Notes under the pieces: generated by a model
Seen by the model: only the letters and a program-made list of their open reading frames with translations
Database searches by the model: none
What the model was told of the DNA's origin: nothing
Shown: one piece after another, positions 1 through 6,184 of the stretch
Position numbering within the stretch: the first letter of the stretch is position 1
Layout of the letters: every line of letters begins with the position of its first letter
Translations under genes and position numbers: made by a program
NCBI GenBank assembly: GCA_045576895.1
Contig: JAZNHI010000248.1
Span: 1-17,051, forward strand
DNA length: 17,051 bases
Reading direction: 5' to 3'
Origin: UBA3792 sp045576895
GTDB lineage: Bacteria; Bacillota; Clostridia; Christensenellales; CAG-138

Positions 1-188
1 CCGCTTTTGCCGCGCGCCGTCTTCACGATCCCCGCCTTTTTCAGCGAACGCATGAGCTGCTCGAGATACGCCTCCGAAATGCCCTGCTCCGTCGCCACAG
101 CCGCAAGCGACACGGGACCGTCCCCGTAATGCGCCGCAAGCTCGACGACCGCTCGCAATCCGTATGTGCCTTTTGTCGAAAACTTCAT
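1..188 (-). CDS. Rrf2-family transcriptional regulator (N-terminal part, cut by window edge)
   Basis: The 62 visible residues begin MKFSTKGTYGLRAVVELA, the standard opening of the Rrf2 family, followed by a winged helix-turn-helix stretch with GISEAYLEQLMRSLKKAGIV at about residues 38-57. Family members bind DNA as dimers. Some (IscR, NsrR) hold an Fe-S cluster through C-terminal cysteines and others (CymR) sense cysteine metabolism through a partner protein. The part that would show cysteines lies outside the window, so the signal cannot be inferred. The ATG at 186-188 is the natural start because the family N-terminus begins there. It has only a weak AGGG-like ribosome binding site but a strong promoter. 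The gene is divergent from the HAD-led operon and may regulate itself, that operon, or genes beyond the window. Family assignment is firm; the target is unknown. Confidence 0.88.
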   Translation of the reverse strand, partial: MKFSTKGTYGLRAVVELAAHYGDGPVSLAAVATEQGISEAYLEQLMRSLKKAGIVKTARGKS

Positions 189-218
189 CGTTAAACCCTA
201 CCGTTTCACTCGGCTTTT

Positions 219-247
219 ATCATAAATGCATCCTTTCCAAAAGTCAA
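219..247 (-). promoter_or_regulatory. Sigma-A-type promoter for the Rrf2 gene
   Basis: On the minus strand TTGACT (242-247) is followed after exactly 17 bp by TATGAT (219-224). Each box differs from consensus by one base. The -10 box ends about 30 bp before the ATG at 188. Rrf2 regulators often bind over their own promoter, but no operator can be identified by eye. Confidence 0.75.
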
Positions 248-281
248 GTGTTTTACTCGCCTTTTGACAATATACTTTTTC

Positions 282-310
282 GTGACAATCGACCGGCGTT
301 ATGGTATGAT
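282..310 (+). promoter_or_regulatory. Sigma-A-type promoter for the HAD-led operon
   Basis: GTGACA (282-287) and TATGAT (305-310) are separated by 17 bp. A TG at 302-303 one base before the -10 gives an extended -10 element. The -10 lies 29 bp upstream of the ATG at 340. The heptamer TGACAAT occurs twice in direct orientation at 265-271 and 283-289, the second copy overlapping the -35. A better-looking TTGACA at 264-269 has no -10 at proper distance and is not counted. Confidence 0.72.
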
Positions 311-339
311 ATCCAAAAGAACAAACGGGGGCGCAGGCG

Positions 340-1044
340 ATGATCAAAACGGTATTATGGGACGTGGACAGAACGCTGCTGGATTTCGACGCGGCGCAGC
401 GTGCGGCGCTGAAAACGCTGTTTTCGGAATTCGGACTCGGTCCGTGCACGGACGCGATGACCGCCCGCTACGACGCGATCAATCACATCTTTTGGGGGCG
501 GCTCGAGCGCGGCGAGATCACAAAGCCTGAGGTGCTGATCGGCAGATTCGAACAGTTCTTTACGGAGTACGGCATCGATCCCGCCGTCTCCGTGCCGTTC
601 AACGACCGGTATCAGCTCTGCCTCGGGGACACGATCGTGTGTCGGGACGACTGTCTTGCGCTTCTCGATTTCCTGAAAGGCAAGGTCCGGCAGTACGTCG
701 TCAGCAACGGCACGGTCATTGCGCAGACGAAGAAGCTCGACCGTTCCGGCATCGGCAGGCGCATGGACGGCGTGTTTCTGTCGGAAGAGCTCGGCGCGGA
801 AAAGCCGAGCCCGGCATTCTTTGACAAGGTCTTCGACGCGATCGGACCGATCGACCGCAGTGAAGTGATGATCGTCGGCGATTCGCTGACGAGCGACATG
901 CAGGGCGGCATGAACGCGGGGATCGTTACCTGCTGGTACGATCCGGACGGCGCGCCGGTTCCAAAGGGGTACCGCATCGACCATGTGATCGCAAACCTTT
1001 GGGATCTTCTTCCGCTGCTTGGTTTTTCAAAAGAGGCGCTATGA
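340..1044 (+). CDS. HAD-superfamily hydrolase, YjjG/YfnB-like nucleotidase type
   Basis: A 234-residue protein with all four HAD motifs. The nucleophile motif DVDRT is at 8-12 (Asp8 nucleophile, Asp10 acid/base), motif II is Ser122 in VVSNGT, motif III is Lys155 in AEKPSP, and motif IV is GDSLTSD at 180-186 (Asp181 and Asp186 for Mg2+). The alpha-helical cap between residues about 15 and 95, and the opening resembling the YjjG family, suggest a cytosolic phosphatase. YjjG proteins dephosphorylate noncanonical pyrimidine nucleoside monophosphates, but substrate cannot be read from sequence, so the specificity is inference. It is first in a seven-gene plus-strand cluster, behind its own promoter. 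Its TGA overlaps the next start in ATGA (1041-1044), which indicates translational coupling. Confidence 0.85.
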   Translation: MIKTVLWDVDRTLLDFDAAQRAALKTLFSEFGLGPCTDAMTARYDAINHIFWGRLERGEITKPEVLIGRFEQFFTEYGIDPAVSVPFNDRYQLCLGDTIVCRDDCLALLDFLKGKVRQYVVSNGTVIAQTKKLDRSGIGRRMDGVFLSEELGAEKPSPAFFDKVFDAIGPIDRSEVMIVGDSLTSDMQGGMNAGIVTCWYDPDGAPVPKGYRIDHVIANLWDLLPLLGFSKEAL

Positions 1045-1508
1045 TCGGGATCGAAGAAATCAAGCCGAAGGAGCTTCCCGCGTTCTGGGACGCGCATATC
1101 CGCTATCTCGTTGACGACGGGATCATCTCGGACGAGGAGGACTTTGCGTACTTCTCCGGCGACGAATACCGCGGAATTATCGAATCGCATATGCAGCGGG
1201 AACGCGATACGCATCACATCGTGTACTTTCGGGAGAACGGAATGCGCATCGGCGCGGCTTCGTACTGCACCTACGAAAGCGAGGACGGCAAATGCTTCAT
1301 CCTTGATTTCTGGGTCTTCCCCGCCTTCCGCGGAAACGGCACGGGGCGCCGCTGCTTTAAAGCGCTGGAGCAATACACGAAAGCGGACGGGGCGAACTGT
1401 TATGAGATCAACAGCGAAAAACCGGAATCCGTGCGGTTCTGGAAATCGCTCGGCTTTACGGAAAACGGCGTCGACGAATACGGCATGCCGCTGCTCATCC
1501 GTCGGTAA
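1041..1508 (+). CDS. GNAT-family N-acetyltransferase
   Basis: A 155-residue single-domain acetyltransferase. The acetyl-CoA pyrophosphate loop is RGNGTG at 97-102, following the beta-strand FILDFWVFPAF. The C-terminal part has the usual late-GNAT pattern ESVRFWKSLGF at 129-139. Such enzymes move acetyl from acetyl-CoA to an amine; the acceptor is unknown. I chose ATG 1041 over an in-frame ATG at 999 because AGAGG at 1032-1036 sits at the right distance. The start at 1041 also gives a 4-base overlap with the HAD gene and removes a 14-residue extension that does not look like GNAT. The early acidic stretch DDGIISDEEDF (25-35) may help bind substrate, which is only a guess. Confidence 0.83.
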   Translation: MIGIEEIKPKELPAFWDAHIRYLVDDGIISDEEDFAYFSGDEYRGIIESHMQRERDTHHIVYFRENGMRIGAASYCTYESEDGKCFILDFWVFPAFRGNGTGRRCFKALEQYTKADGANCYEINSEKPESVRFWKSLGFTENGVDEYGMPLLIRR

Positions 1509-1520
1509 TCGGAGGTTTGT

Positions 1521-1979
1521 ATGATACGGATCTTTTGCAACGCGGAAGAAAAGCGCAGGATCGCGCGATTGATTCTGGAATCGCTGACCGATTGGTTCGG
1601 CATTCCCGAAGCGCGGGAGAATTATATTAAGGAAAGCGCGGATGAAATAATGGTCGCATCCTTTGATAACGACGCGCCGAACGGTTTTCTGTGTCTCAAA
1701 GAGACCGGCAGGGATACCGTTGAACTTGCGGTCATGGGCGTTCTTCCGGAATACCACCGGAAAGGGATCGGTACGAAGCTCTTTGAAGCCGCAAAGCAGA
1801 TCGCCGTCGAAAAGGGCTGCTCCTTTCTGCAGGTGAAAACCGTGCAGATGGGCAGATACGAGGAATACGACCGCACGAACCGGTTCTATCTTTCCCTCGG
1901 GTTCAAAGAATTCGAGGTTTTTCCGACGCTTTGGGACGAATGCAATCCCTGTCAGATCTATGTGATGTCGCTGAAGTAA
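1521..1979 (+). CDS. GNAT-family N-acetyltransferase (second)
   Basis: A 152-residue protein with a central GNAT core: strand VELAVMGVLPEYH, then the acetyl-CoA loop RKGIGT at 80-85 and helix KLFEAAKQIA. The late motif NRFYLSLGF lies at 120-128. A short C-terminal segment with Trp138 and CNPCQIY follows, as in small GNATs with no assigned substrate. A strong GGAGG (1511-1515) precedes the ATG and only 12 bases separate it from the previous gene. It is clearly diverged from the first and third acetyltransferases of this cluster, so recent tandem duplication is unlikely. Acceptor unknown. Confidence 0.83.
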   Translation: MIRIFCNAEEKRRIARLILESLTDWFGIPEARENYIKESADEIMVASFDNDAPNGFLCLKETGRDTVELAVMGVLPEYHRKGIGTKLFEAAKQIAVEKGCSFLQVKTVQMGRYEEYDRTNRFYLSLGFKEFEVFPTLWDECNPCQIYVMSLK

Positions 1980-1989
1980 GGAGAGGCTC

Positions 1990-2454
1990 ATGAAAATCCA
2001 CATCATCGGCGGTCCGGGCAGCGGCAAGACCACGCTTGCAAAGCAGCTTTCCGAAGAGCTTCAGATCCCGCATTACGACCTTGACGATCTCCAATGGGAC
2101 AACAGCGCCGGCTACGGCACGAAACGCGACCCGAGCGAGCGCGACGCGCTTTTGGCGCAGCTTCTATCCAAGGATGATTGGATCATCGAAGGCGTATACT
2201 ACGCATGGTGCGAACGCTGTTTTGCGGAAGCGGATCGGATCTATCTTCTGGAGGTCCCCCGCCGCGTATACCGGCGCAGGATCATCAGGCGGTTCATCCG
2301 CAGAAAGCTCGGTCTGGAGCCCGGCAAGCGGGAAACGCTGAAATCGCTCTCGGCGCTTTTGCAATGGGCGGACAAATACGAGCGGGTCAATCTCGCGGAG
2401 ATCAAAAAGATCCTCAGCGCATACCCGGACAAGGTGATCGAAAGAGAGCGATAA
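1990..2454 (+). CDS. Small P-loop ATPase, adenylate-kinase-like (FlaR/topology-modulation type)
   Basis: A 154-residue protein opening with a textbook Walker A, GGPGSGKT at 7-14. YDLDDLQWD at 29-37 stands where nucleoside and shikimate-type kinases bind substrate, WIIEGVY is at 64-70, and a strongly basic run RRVYRRRIIRRFIRRK (91-106) resembles the arginine-rich lid of small kinases. Proteins of this build are often labelled DNA topology modulation protein FlaR, but the biochemical role is not established and a small-molecule kinase is equally likely. The start has GGAGAGG seven bases or so upstream and lies 10 bases after the preceding stop. A 58-base gap with no visible hairpin follows. Confidence 0.72.
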   Translation: MKIHIIGGPGSGKTTLAKQLSEELQIPHYDLDDLQWDNSAGYGTKRDPSERDALLAQLLSKDDWIIEGVYYAWCERCFAEADRIYLLEVPRRVYRRRIIRRFIRRKLGLEPGKRETLKSLSALLQWADKYERVNLAEIKKILSAYPDKVIERER

Positions 2455-2512
2455 CGCCTGCAGATAATCGCCGCAAGAAAAACAGTCTCAGTGTCTAAGA
2501 AAGGAGAACGAA

Positions 2513-3118
2513 ATGCGGGAATGCATAAACGATCCGTTCTATGAATTGATCAAAAAGCACGACCGGTGCGTTGTCAGCTACTGCATCATGGAAAGCGGCG
2601 CGCCGCATCGAGGCGAGCCGTCGCACCGGGACGCGGTGCTGTATGCAATGTTGAAGATGATCGAGCGAAGCATTGAGGAGGACCTTGAAACGGAAGCGAA
2701 ATGGAACGTTCCCATGCCTCTGTTCCCATGGACACTCGATATCGCAAAGGCGGAAGCCGCGCCGATCAATCCCGCCGCGTTTTTGTTTGTGCCGAAGATC
2801 CTGCGCACGGACCGGAACGGAGTGGTGTTCTACGACTCCGACTGGACGCCGAATGATGAGAATTGCGGCGGTCGTATCCCGTATTGGTACGCCTTTCTGG
2901 AGCCGCCGCACGGAACGCATGACACGCAGGATGATCTGCGCGAAATCAACGCCGCACTGTTTCCGCAGGGCGCCGATGCGCTTGAAGTGTATGAATGGAC
3001 CACGAACTGGTCGAACTATTTCGACGCAGGTCACGAATGGTGGGGCGCTTCGTGCTGGACTGTGTACGATTTGCATTTGGACCGCTATGTTGCGTTGTTT
3101 GCTTCCGCAACGGATTGA
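2513..3118 (+). CDS. Conserved-looking protein of unknown function, tryptophan-rich
   Basis: I do not recognise a domain. The 201-residue product is soluble: there is no signal peptide and no membrane segment. It is acidic and unusually rich in Trp and Tyr, with clusters such as PYWYAF (138-143), EWTTNW (160-165) and EWWG (174-177) in its C-terminal half. Other notable features are GAPHRGEPSHRD (29-40) with two His, a proline-rich NVPMPLFPWTLD (69-80), and the end FASATD. Codon use resembles that of the neighbours and a good AAGGAG precedes the start, so it is a real gene. It sits between a small ATPase and a GNAT in the same direction, with 12 bases to the next gene. A sugar- or nucleotide-binding role is possible from the aromatic content, but that is speculation. 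Confidence 0.7.
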   Translation: MRECINDPFYELIKKHDRCVVSYCIMESGAPHRGEPSHRDAVLYAMLKMIERSIEEDLETEAKWNVPMPLFPWTLDIAKAEAAPINPAAFLFVPKILRTDRNGVVFYDSDWTPNDENCGGRIPYWYAFLEPPHGTHDTQDDLREINAALFPQGADALEVYEWTTNWSNYFDAGHEWWGASCWTVYDLHLDRYVALFASATD

Positions 3119-3130
3119 TCGGAGTCATAT

Positions 3131-3604
3131 ATGCAGATCATTATCAGAAAAATGGAAAACGATCCGGAGATCCGCGGCAAAGCGTACGTGCATTGGTCCT
3201 GCTGGCATGAGGCGTACGCAGGGATCGTCAGCGCGGCGTATCTGGAAAAGCTGACGCTCGAAAAATGCGAGCAGATGGCGTTCCAATGGCGGGACAATAT
3301 TCTCATTGCAAAGGACGGCGAGCGCGTCGTAGGCTTTGCGGGGTACGGCGAAGCGGCGCCGGACGCCGGAGAGCTCTTTGCGCTGTACGTTCTGAAGGCG
3401 TACCGGGGAACCGGCGTTGCGCAGTCGCTGATGCAGGCGGCGCTTGAACAGCTTTCGTCCTACCCGAAGATCGGGCTTTGGGTGCTCAAAGAAAACCCGC
3501 GCGCGATCCGCTTCTATGAAAAATGCGGATTCCGAAAAACCGGTGAAGAAAAGCACCTTCCCTCCGTCGGCGCGACGGAGATCCGGATGATCTGTATGAG
3601 GTGA
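3131..3604 (+). CDS. GNAT-family N-acetyltransferase (third)
   Basis: A 157-residue protein. The N-terminal half carries HEAYAGIVSAAYLEKL (26-41), a pattern common in GNATs annotated as ribosomal-protein or polyamine-like acetyltransferases. The core is ELFALYVLKAYRGTGVAQSLM, with the acetyl-CoA loop RGTGVA at 92-97. NPRAIRFYEKCGF at 122-134 completes the fold. The start has GGAG at about 10 bases upstream and follows the previous stop by 12 bases. It is the best match to the family consensus among the three acetyltransferases here. Acceptor unknown; the annotation stops at family level. Confidence 0.86.
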   Translation: MQIIIRKMENDPEIRGKAYVHWSCWHEAYAGIVSAAYLEKLTLEKCEQMAFQWRDNILIAKDGERVVGFAGYGEAAPDAGELFALYVLKAYRGTGVAQSLMQAALEQLSSYPKIGLWVLKENPRAIRFYEKCGFRKTGEEKHLPSVGATEIRMICMR

Positions 3605-3608
3605 CGAT

Positions 3609-4280
3609 ATGACGGCAAAGCTCTTTGTTCAGGCGATCGTGAAATTCCTGTTCGGTCTCGTTCTTGTCGGGCTTCTCCTGTTTCTGCCCGCGTGGTCTCT
3701 GAAGTACTGGAACGGATGGCTGTTTCTCGGCATTTTGTTTGTGCCGATGTTTATCGCCGGGATCGTGATGATGTTCAAAAAACCGGAGCTTCTCAAGAAG
3801 CGTCTGAACGCCAAGGAAGAAGAACAGGAACAGAAGACGGTGATCGCACTGTCCGGGCTCATGTTCCTTGCCGCGTTCATCATTGCCGGGCTGAACTTCC
3901 GCTTTCAATGGATCGCGCTGCCCGCGTGGGCGGTTTGGATCGGCGTCGGCGTCTTCCTTGCCGCGTATCTCATGTATGCGGAGGTCCTGCGGGAAAACAC
4001 CTATCTTTCGCGGACAGTCGAGGTGCAGGAGAACCAGAAGGTCATCGACACCGGGCTCTACGGGATCGTACGGCATCCGATGTACAGTGCCACGCTGTTT
4101 CTGTTCCTGTCCATGGGGATCGTGCTCGGCTCGCCGATCTCGGTCGCGATCCTGCTCCTGTATATCCCGATCATTGCGCTGCGCATGAAAAACGAGGAAC
4201 AGGTACTTGAAAAAGGATTGGATGGCTACAAGGCATACAAAACACGCGTGAAATACAAGGTGATCCCCTTTATCTGGTAA
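3609..4280 (+). CDS. Isoprenylcysteine carboxyl methyltransferase-like integral membrane protein
   Basis: A 223-residue polytopic protein. Likely membrane segments lie at about residues 10-29, 35-56, 78-96, 101-124 and a long hairpin at 158-190. The catalytic-type motif is RHPMYS at 155-160, followed after the hairpin by RMKNEEQVL and the positively charged end GYKAYKTRVKYKVIPF. This is the ICMT/PEMT-like arrangement: SAM and a lipid or lipophilic acceptor meet at the membrane face. Bacteria generally lack prenylated CaaX proteins, so the true substrate is probably another lipid or a small molecule. It is the last gene of the plus-strand cluster; GAGGTGA overlaps the stop of the previous gene and serves as ribosome binding site. 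A hairpin terminator follows immediately. Confidence 0.8.
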   Translation: MTAKLFVQAIVKFLFGLVLVGLLLFLPAWSLKYWNGWLFLGILFVPMFIAGIVMMFKKPELLKKRLNAKEEEQEQKTVIALSGLMFLAAFIIAGLNFRFQWIALPAWAVWIGVGVFLAAYLMYAEVLRENTYLSRTVEVQENQKVIDTGLYGIVRHPMYSATLFLFLSMGIVLGSPISVAILLLYIPIIALRMKNEEQVLEKGLDGYKAYKTRVKYKVIPFIW

Positions 4281-4286
4281 ACGCAA

Positions 4287-4325
4287 ACGGGAGAGGCGCT
4301 TGCCTCCCCCGTCTTTTGTTTTGGT
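4287..4325 (+). terminator. Rho-independent terminator between convergent operons
   Basis: An 11-bp stem (arms 4287-4297 and 4302-4312, one A-C mismatch) with a four-base loop is followed by a T-rich tract, CTTTTGTTTT. The hairpin begins 7 bases after the stop of the methyltransferase-like gene. Read on the minus strand the same hairpin lies just past the cyclase stop but has a poorer T-tract, so it may work in both directions, less efficiently on minus. Confidence 0.8.
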
Positions 4326-4919
4326 TCAGTTCAGGTCCATAAGGATCGCGCGGCACGGCGCGCCGTCGGTCTCGCCGAGATTCAGCGGCGCGCAGTTCAG
4401 CAGGTACGCGCCGTCCGGCACCGCCGAAAGGCGAACGCCCTCCAGAAGCACGACTTCCGCGGAAAGCAGCGCAAGATGCACCGCCATCGGCGCGTCCATG
4501 GGTCCCACGGTCTGCGACTCGTTTCCGACGAGATCGATCCCTGCTTCTGCGAACACCTCCGCCGCTTCAAGCGTGACCGTCGCGTTTCCCCGGATCAAAA
4601 TGCGCCGTTCCGCGCCGGGATAGGTCCTTGCCGCCGTTACAAGCAGCGCTTTTGCTTCCTCTGCACCGACGTCGCCTTCCATCGTTCCGACATACGCGGG
4701 TCCGACGAACTTTGTAAGCGCAACGGAGCCGACGCCCTTGCCGTCCTTCAAAAAATGCAGCGGCGCGTCGACGTGGGTGCCGTTGTGCGCACACATCGAG
4801 AACGCGGTAAGATTGCACGCTTCCCCGTCCTCCAACCGCGAGAGCATCGTCTTTTCCGGGCTCGGATCGCCCGGGTAGATTGCGCAGCCGAACACCGACT
4901 GTGAAATATCGTAGATCAT
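4326..4919 (-). CDS. Cyclase-family metal-dependent hydrolase (kynurenine-formamidase fold)
   Basis: A 197-residue protein of the cyclase/arylformamidase family. The signature HNGTHVDAPLHF at 45-56 supplies His45, His49, Asp51 and His55-type metal ligands. The beginning IYDISQSVFGCAIYPGDP matches the usual family start, with a conserved P-G-D near residue 17. These enzymes hydrolyse amides or cyclic bonds using zinc or manganese; the substrate is open. No other tryptophan-catabolism gene is near, so kynurenine formamidase is not supported by context. I chose the ATG at 4919 because the family begins there and AAAGGA lies about 11 bases upstream. An ATG at 4940 would add MQRNGNG without a ribosome binding site. 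It is last in the operon, 30 bases after the phosphoesterase stop. Confidence 0.82.
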   Translation of the reverse strand: MIYDISQSVFGCAIYPGDPSPEKTMLSRLEDGEACNLTAFSMCAHNGTHVDAPLHFLKDGKGVGSVALTKFVGPAYVGTMEGDVGAEEAKALLVTAARTYPGAERRILIRGNATVTLEAAEVFAEAGIDLVGNESQTVGPMDAPMAVHLALLSAEVVLLEGVRLSAVPDGAYLLNCAPLNLGETDGAPCRAILMDLN

Positions 4920-4949
4920 ACCGTTGCCGTTCCTTTGCATGGTTTGATT

Positions 4950-5831
4950 TCACGGTCGTGCGGGTTGCAGCTCGATCACGACCAGTTCCGGACGGTTCCA
5001 GATGCGCGGCACATGCCTGATCGCCTCGCGCGAAAGCCCGCGGCTTACGATCATCACGGTGTCGTCGACCCGGTATTCACCGCCTGCATACTTCGGGAAC
5101 CACCGTTCGCCCGACGAGAACAGACCGTTCACGAAACCCGGGATCCGGACCTGTCCGCCGTGCGCGTGTCCCGACACAACCAGATCGAAGCCGTACTGCG
5201 CGTAGGTTTCGATCAGCTCCGGACGGTGCGCAAGCAGGATCGAATAATACCCGTCCTCTGCGGCATCGCTCGCCGATTGCAGCTGTTCCGCCGCTACCGC
5301 TTCTCTTGCCGCGTTCCGCTGTTCCTCTGCATTCCCGTCCAGTCCGATTTCCGCGCACGCCGGGTCCGCGATCCCGCAGAGATTCAACGTCGTTTGCCCG
5401 ACCGAGACCGTTTCGCAGGTCCCGTGCAGGATCGGAATGCCGAGGGCGCGGACGGTGTCGAACAGCGCTTCGGGTTTCTCGTGCCAATACTCGTGATTGC
5501 CGGAAACATAGAAGCACCGATAGCGTTCGGAGACGTACTTTAAGACCGTCATCGTGTTGTCGTTCGAAACGTCGTCATCGAAGATGTCGCCGCAAAGCAG
5601 CACAAGGTCCGGCGTCTGCGCGTCGATCGCGCTTAGCAGCGTCTTCTGTCTCTCGCCGTACCTGCAGGAATGCAGATCGGCGATCAGCACGATTTTGACC
5701 GGCGTTTCGATTCGCGCGTCCGAAACCGTATAGGAAACAACGCGCAGCCGCGTATCCAATGCCGACAGGGTCAGCAAAAGCAGTGCGGCTGCGACGATTG
5801 CGATGATGACGATTCTCCGCTTCCTGCGCAT
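4950..5831 (-). CDS. Membrane-anchored metallophosphoesterase (YkuE/YaeI-like)
   Basis: A 293-residue protein. Basic residues MRRKRR are followed by one hydrophobic segment (7-24), giving an N-terminal anchor with the domain outside. The calcineurin-like motifs follow in order: ADLH at 51-54, GDIFDDD at 81-87, GNHEYW at 111-116, AHRPE at 201-205 and GHAHGGQ at 221-227. This is a complete dimetal site. The closest known type is YkuE/YaeI, metal-dependent enzymes acting on phospholipid or UDP-sugar phosphodiesters; the substrate here is inferred only at family level. An acidic low-complexity insert (about 165-193, rich in Ala, Glu, Gln) precedes the AHRPE motif. The start lacks a clear ribosome binding site but lies 8 bases after the thioredoxin stop, so translation is probably coupled. 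Confidence 0.86.
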   Translation of the reverse strand: MRRKRRIVIIAIVAAALLLLTLSALDTRLRVVSYTVSDARIETPVKIVLIADLHSCRYGERQKTLLSAIDAQTPDLVLLCGDIFDDDVSNDNTMTVLKYVSERYRCFYVSGNHEYWHEKPEALFDTVRALGIPILHGTCETVSVGQTTLNLCGIADPACAEIGLDGNAEEQRNAAREAVAAEQLQSASDAAEDGYYSILLAHRPELIETYAQYGFDLVVSGHAHGGQVRIPGFVNGLFSSGERWFPKYAGGEYRVDDTVMIVSRGLSREAIRHVPRIWNRPELVVIELQPARP

Positions 5832-5839
5832 TGCGCGGT

Positions 5840-6157
5840 TTACAGAGCCTGTTCGATAAACTGCGCGATCAGCGCCTTCGGGCGCGCGCCCGCGCTCTGA
5901 TCGAGCACGTCGCCGTCCTTGAACAGAACGAGATTCGGGATCGAGCTCACACGGTACTTTTCGCAGAGCTCCGGCTGTTCGTCGACGTTGACCTTCATGA
6001 ATGCGACCTTGCCTTCGTATTCATCCGCAAGCTGCTCGATAAACGGGCTGACCATGCGGCACGGACCGCACCACGTCGCCCAGAAATCGACCAGAACGGG
6101 AAGCTCGCCGTTGATGACTTCGTTGAAGTTTTCCTTTGTGCCAGTGATGATTGCCAT
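5840..6157 (-). CDS. trxA: Thioredoxin
   Basis: A 105-residue single thioredoxin domain with the classical WCGPC active site at 29-33 inside VLVDFWATWCGPC, the cis-proline at Pro74 in SSIPNLVLF, and the FKDG turn at 79-82. Length and motifs are those of cytosolic TrxA, which reduces protein disulfides using thioredoxin reductase; no reductase gene lies in the window. An excellent AAAGGAG precedes the ATG. It follows aspS by 27 bases with no promoter or terminator visible, so it is probably cotranscribed and would come under the T-box control of hisS-aspS. Whether this is the main thioredoxin of the cell cannot be judged. Confidence 0.93.
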   Translation of the reverse strand: MAIITGTKENFNEVINGELPVLVDFWATWCGPCRMVSPFIEQLADEYEGKVAFMKVNVDEQPELCEKYRVSSIPNLVLFKDGDVLDQSAGARPKALIAQFIEQAL

Positions 6158-6184
6158 AGCTGTTCTCCTTTCAGGGTTCTGTTT

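Noticed and set aside
264..276. TTGACA followed closely by TATACT as a second plus-strand promoter
   Set aside because: The two boxes are almost adjacent, and no -10-like hexamer occurs 16-18 bp after the TTGACA.
999..1040. An upstream ATG for the first GNAT gene
   Set aside because: It would overlap the HAD gene by 46 bases, lacks a ribosome binding site and adds a non-family extension; the ATG at 1041 has AGAGG and an ATGA overlap.
612..2033. A 473-codon open frame on the minus strand, opposite the HAD and first two GNAT genes
   Set aside because: The plus-strand genes have family motifs, ribosome binding sites and coupled spacing; the antisense frame has none of these.
340..4280. Reading the cassette as an antiphage or toxin-antitoxin system
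   Set aside because: No nuclease, toxin, reverse transcriptase, cyclase-effector pair or phage gene is present; the P-loop protein is a small kinase-like ATPase and the acetyltransferases lack an adjacent ribbon-helix-helix partner of the TacA type.
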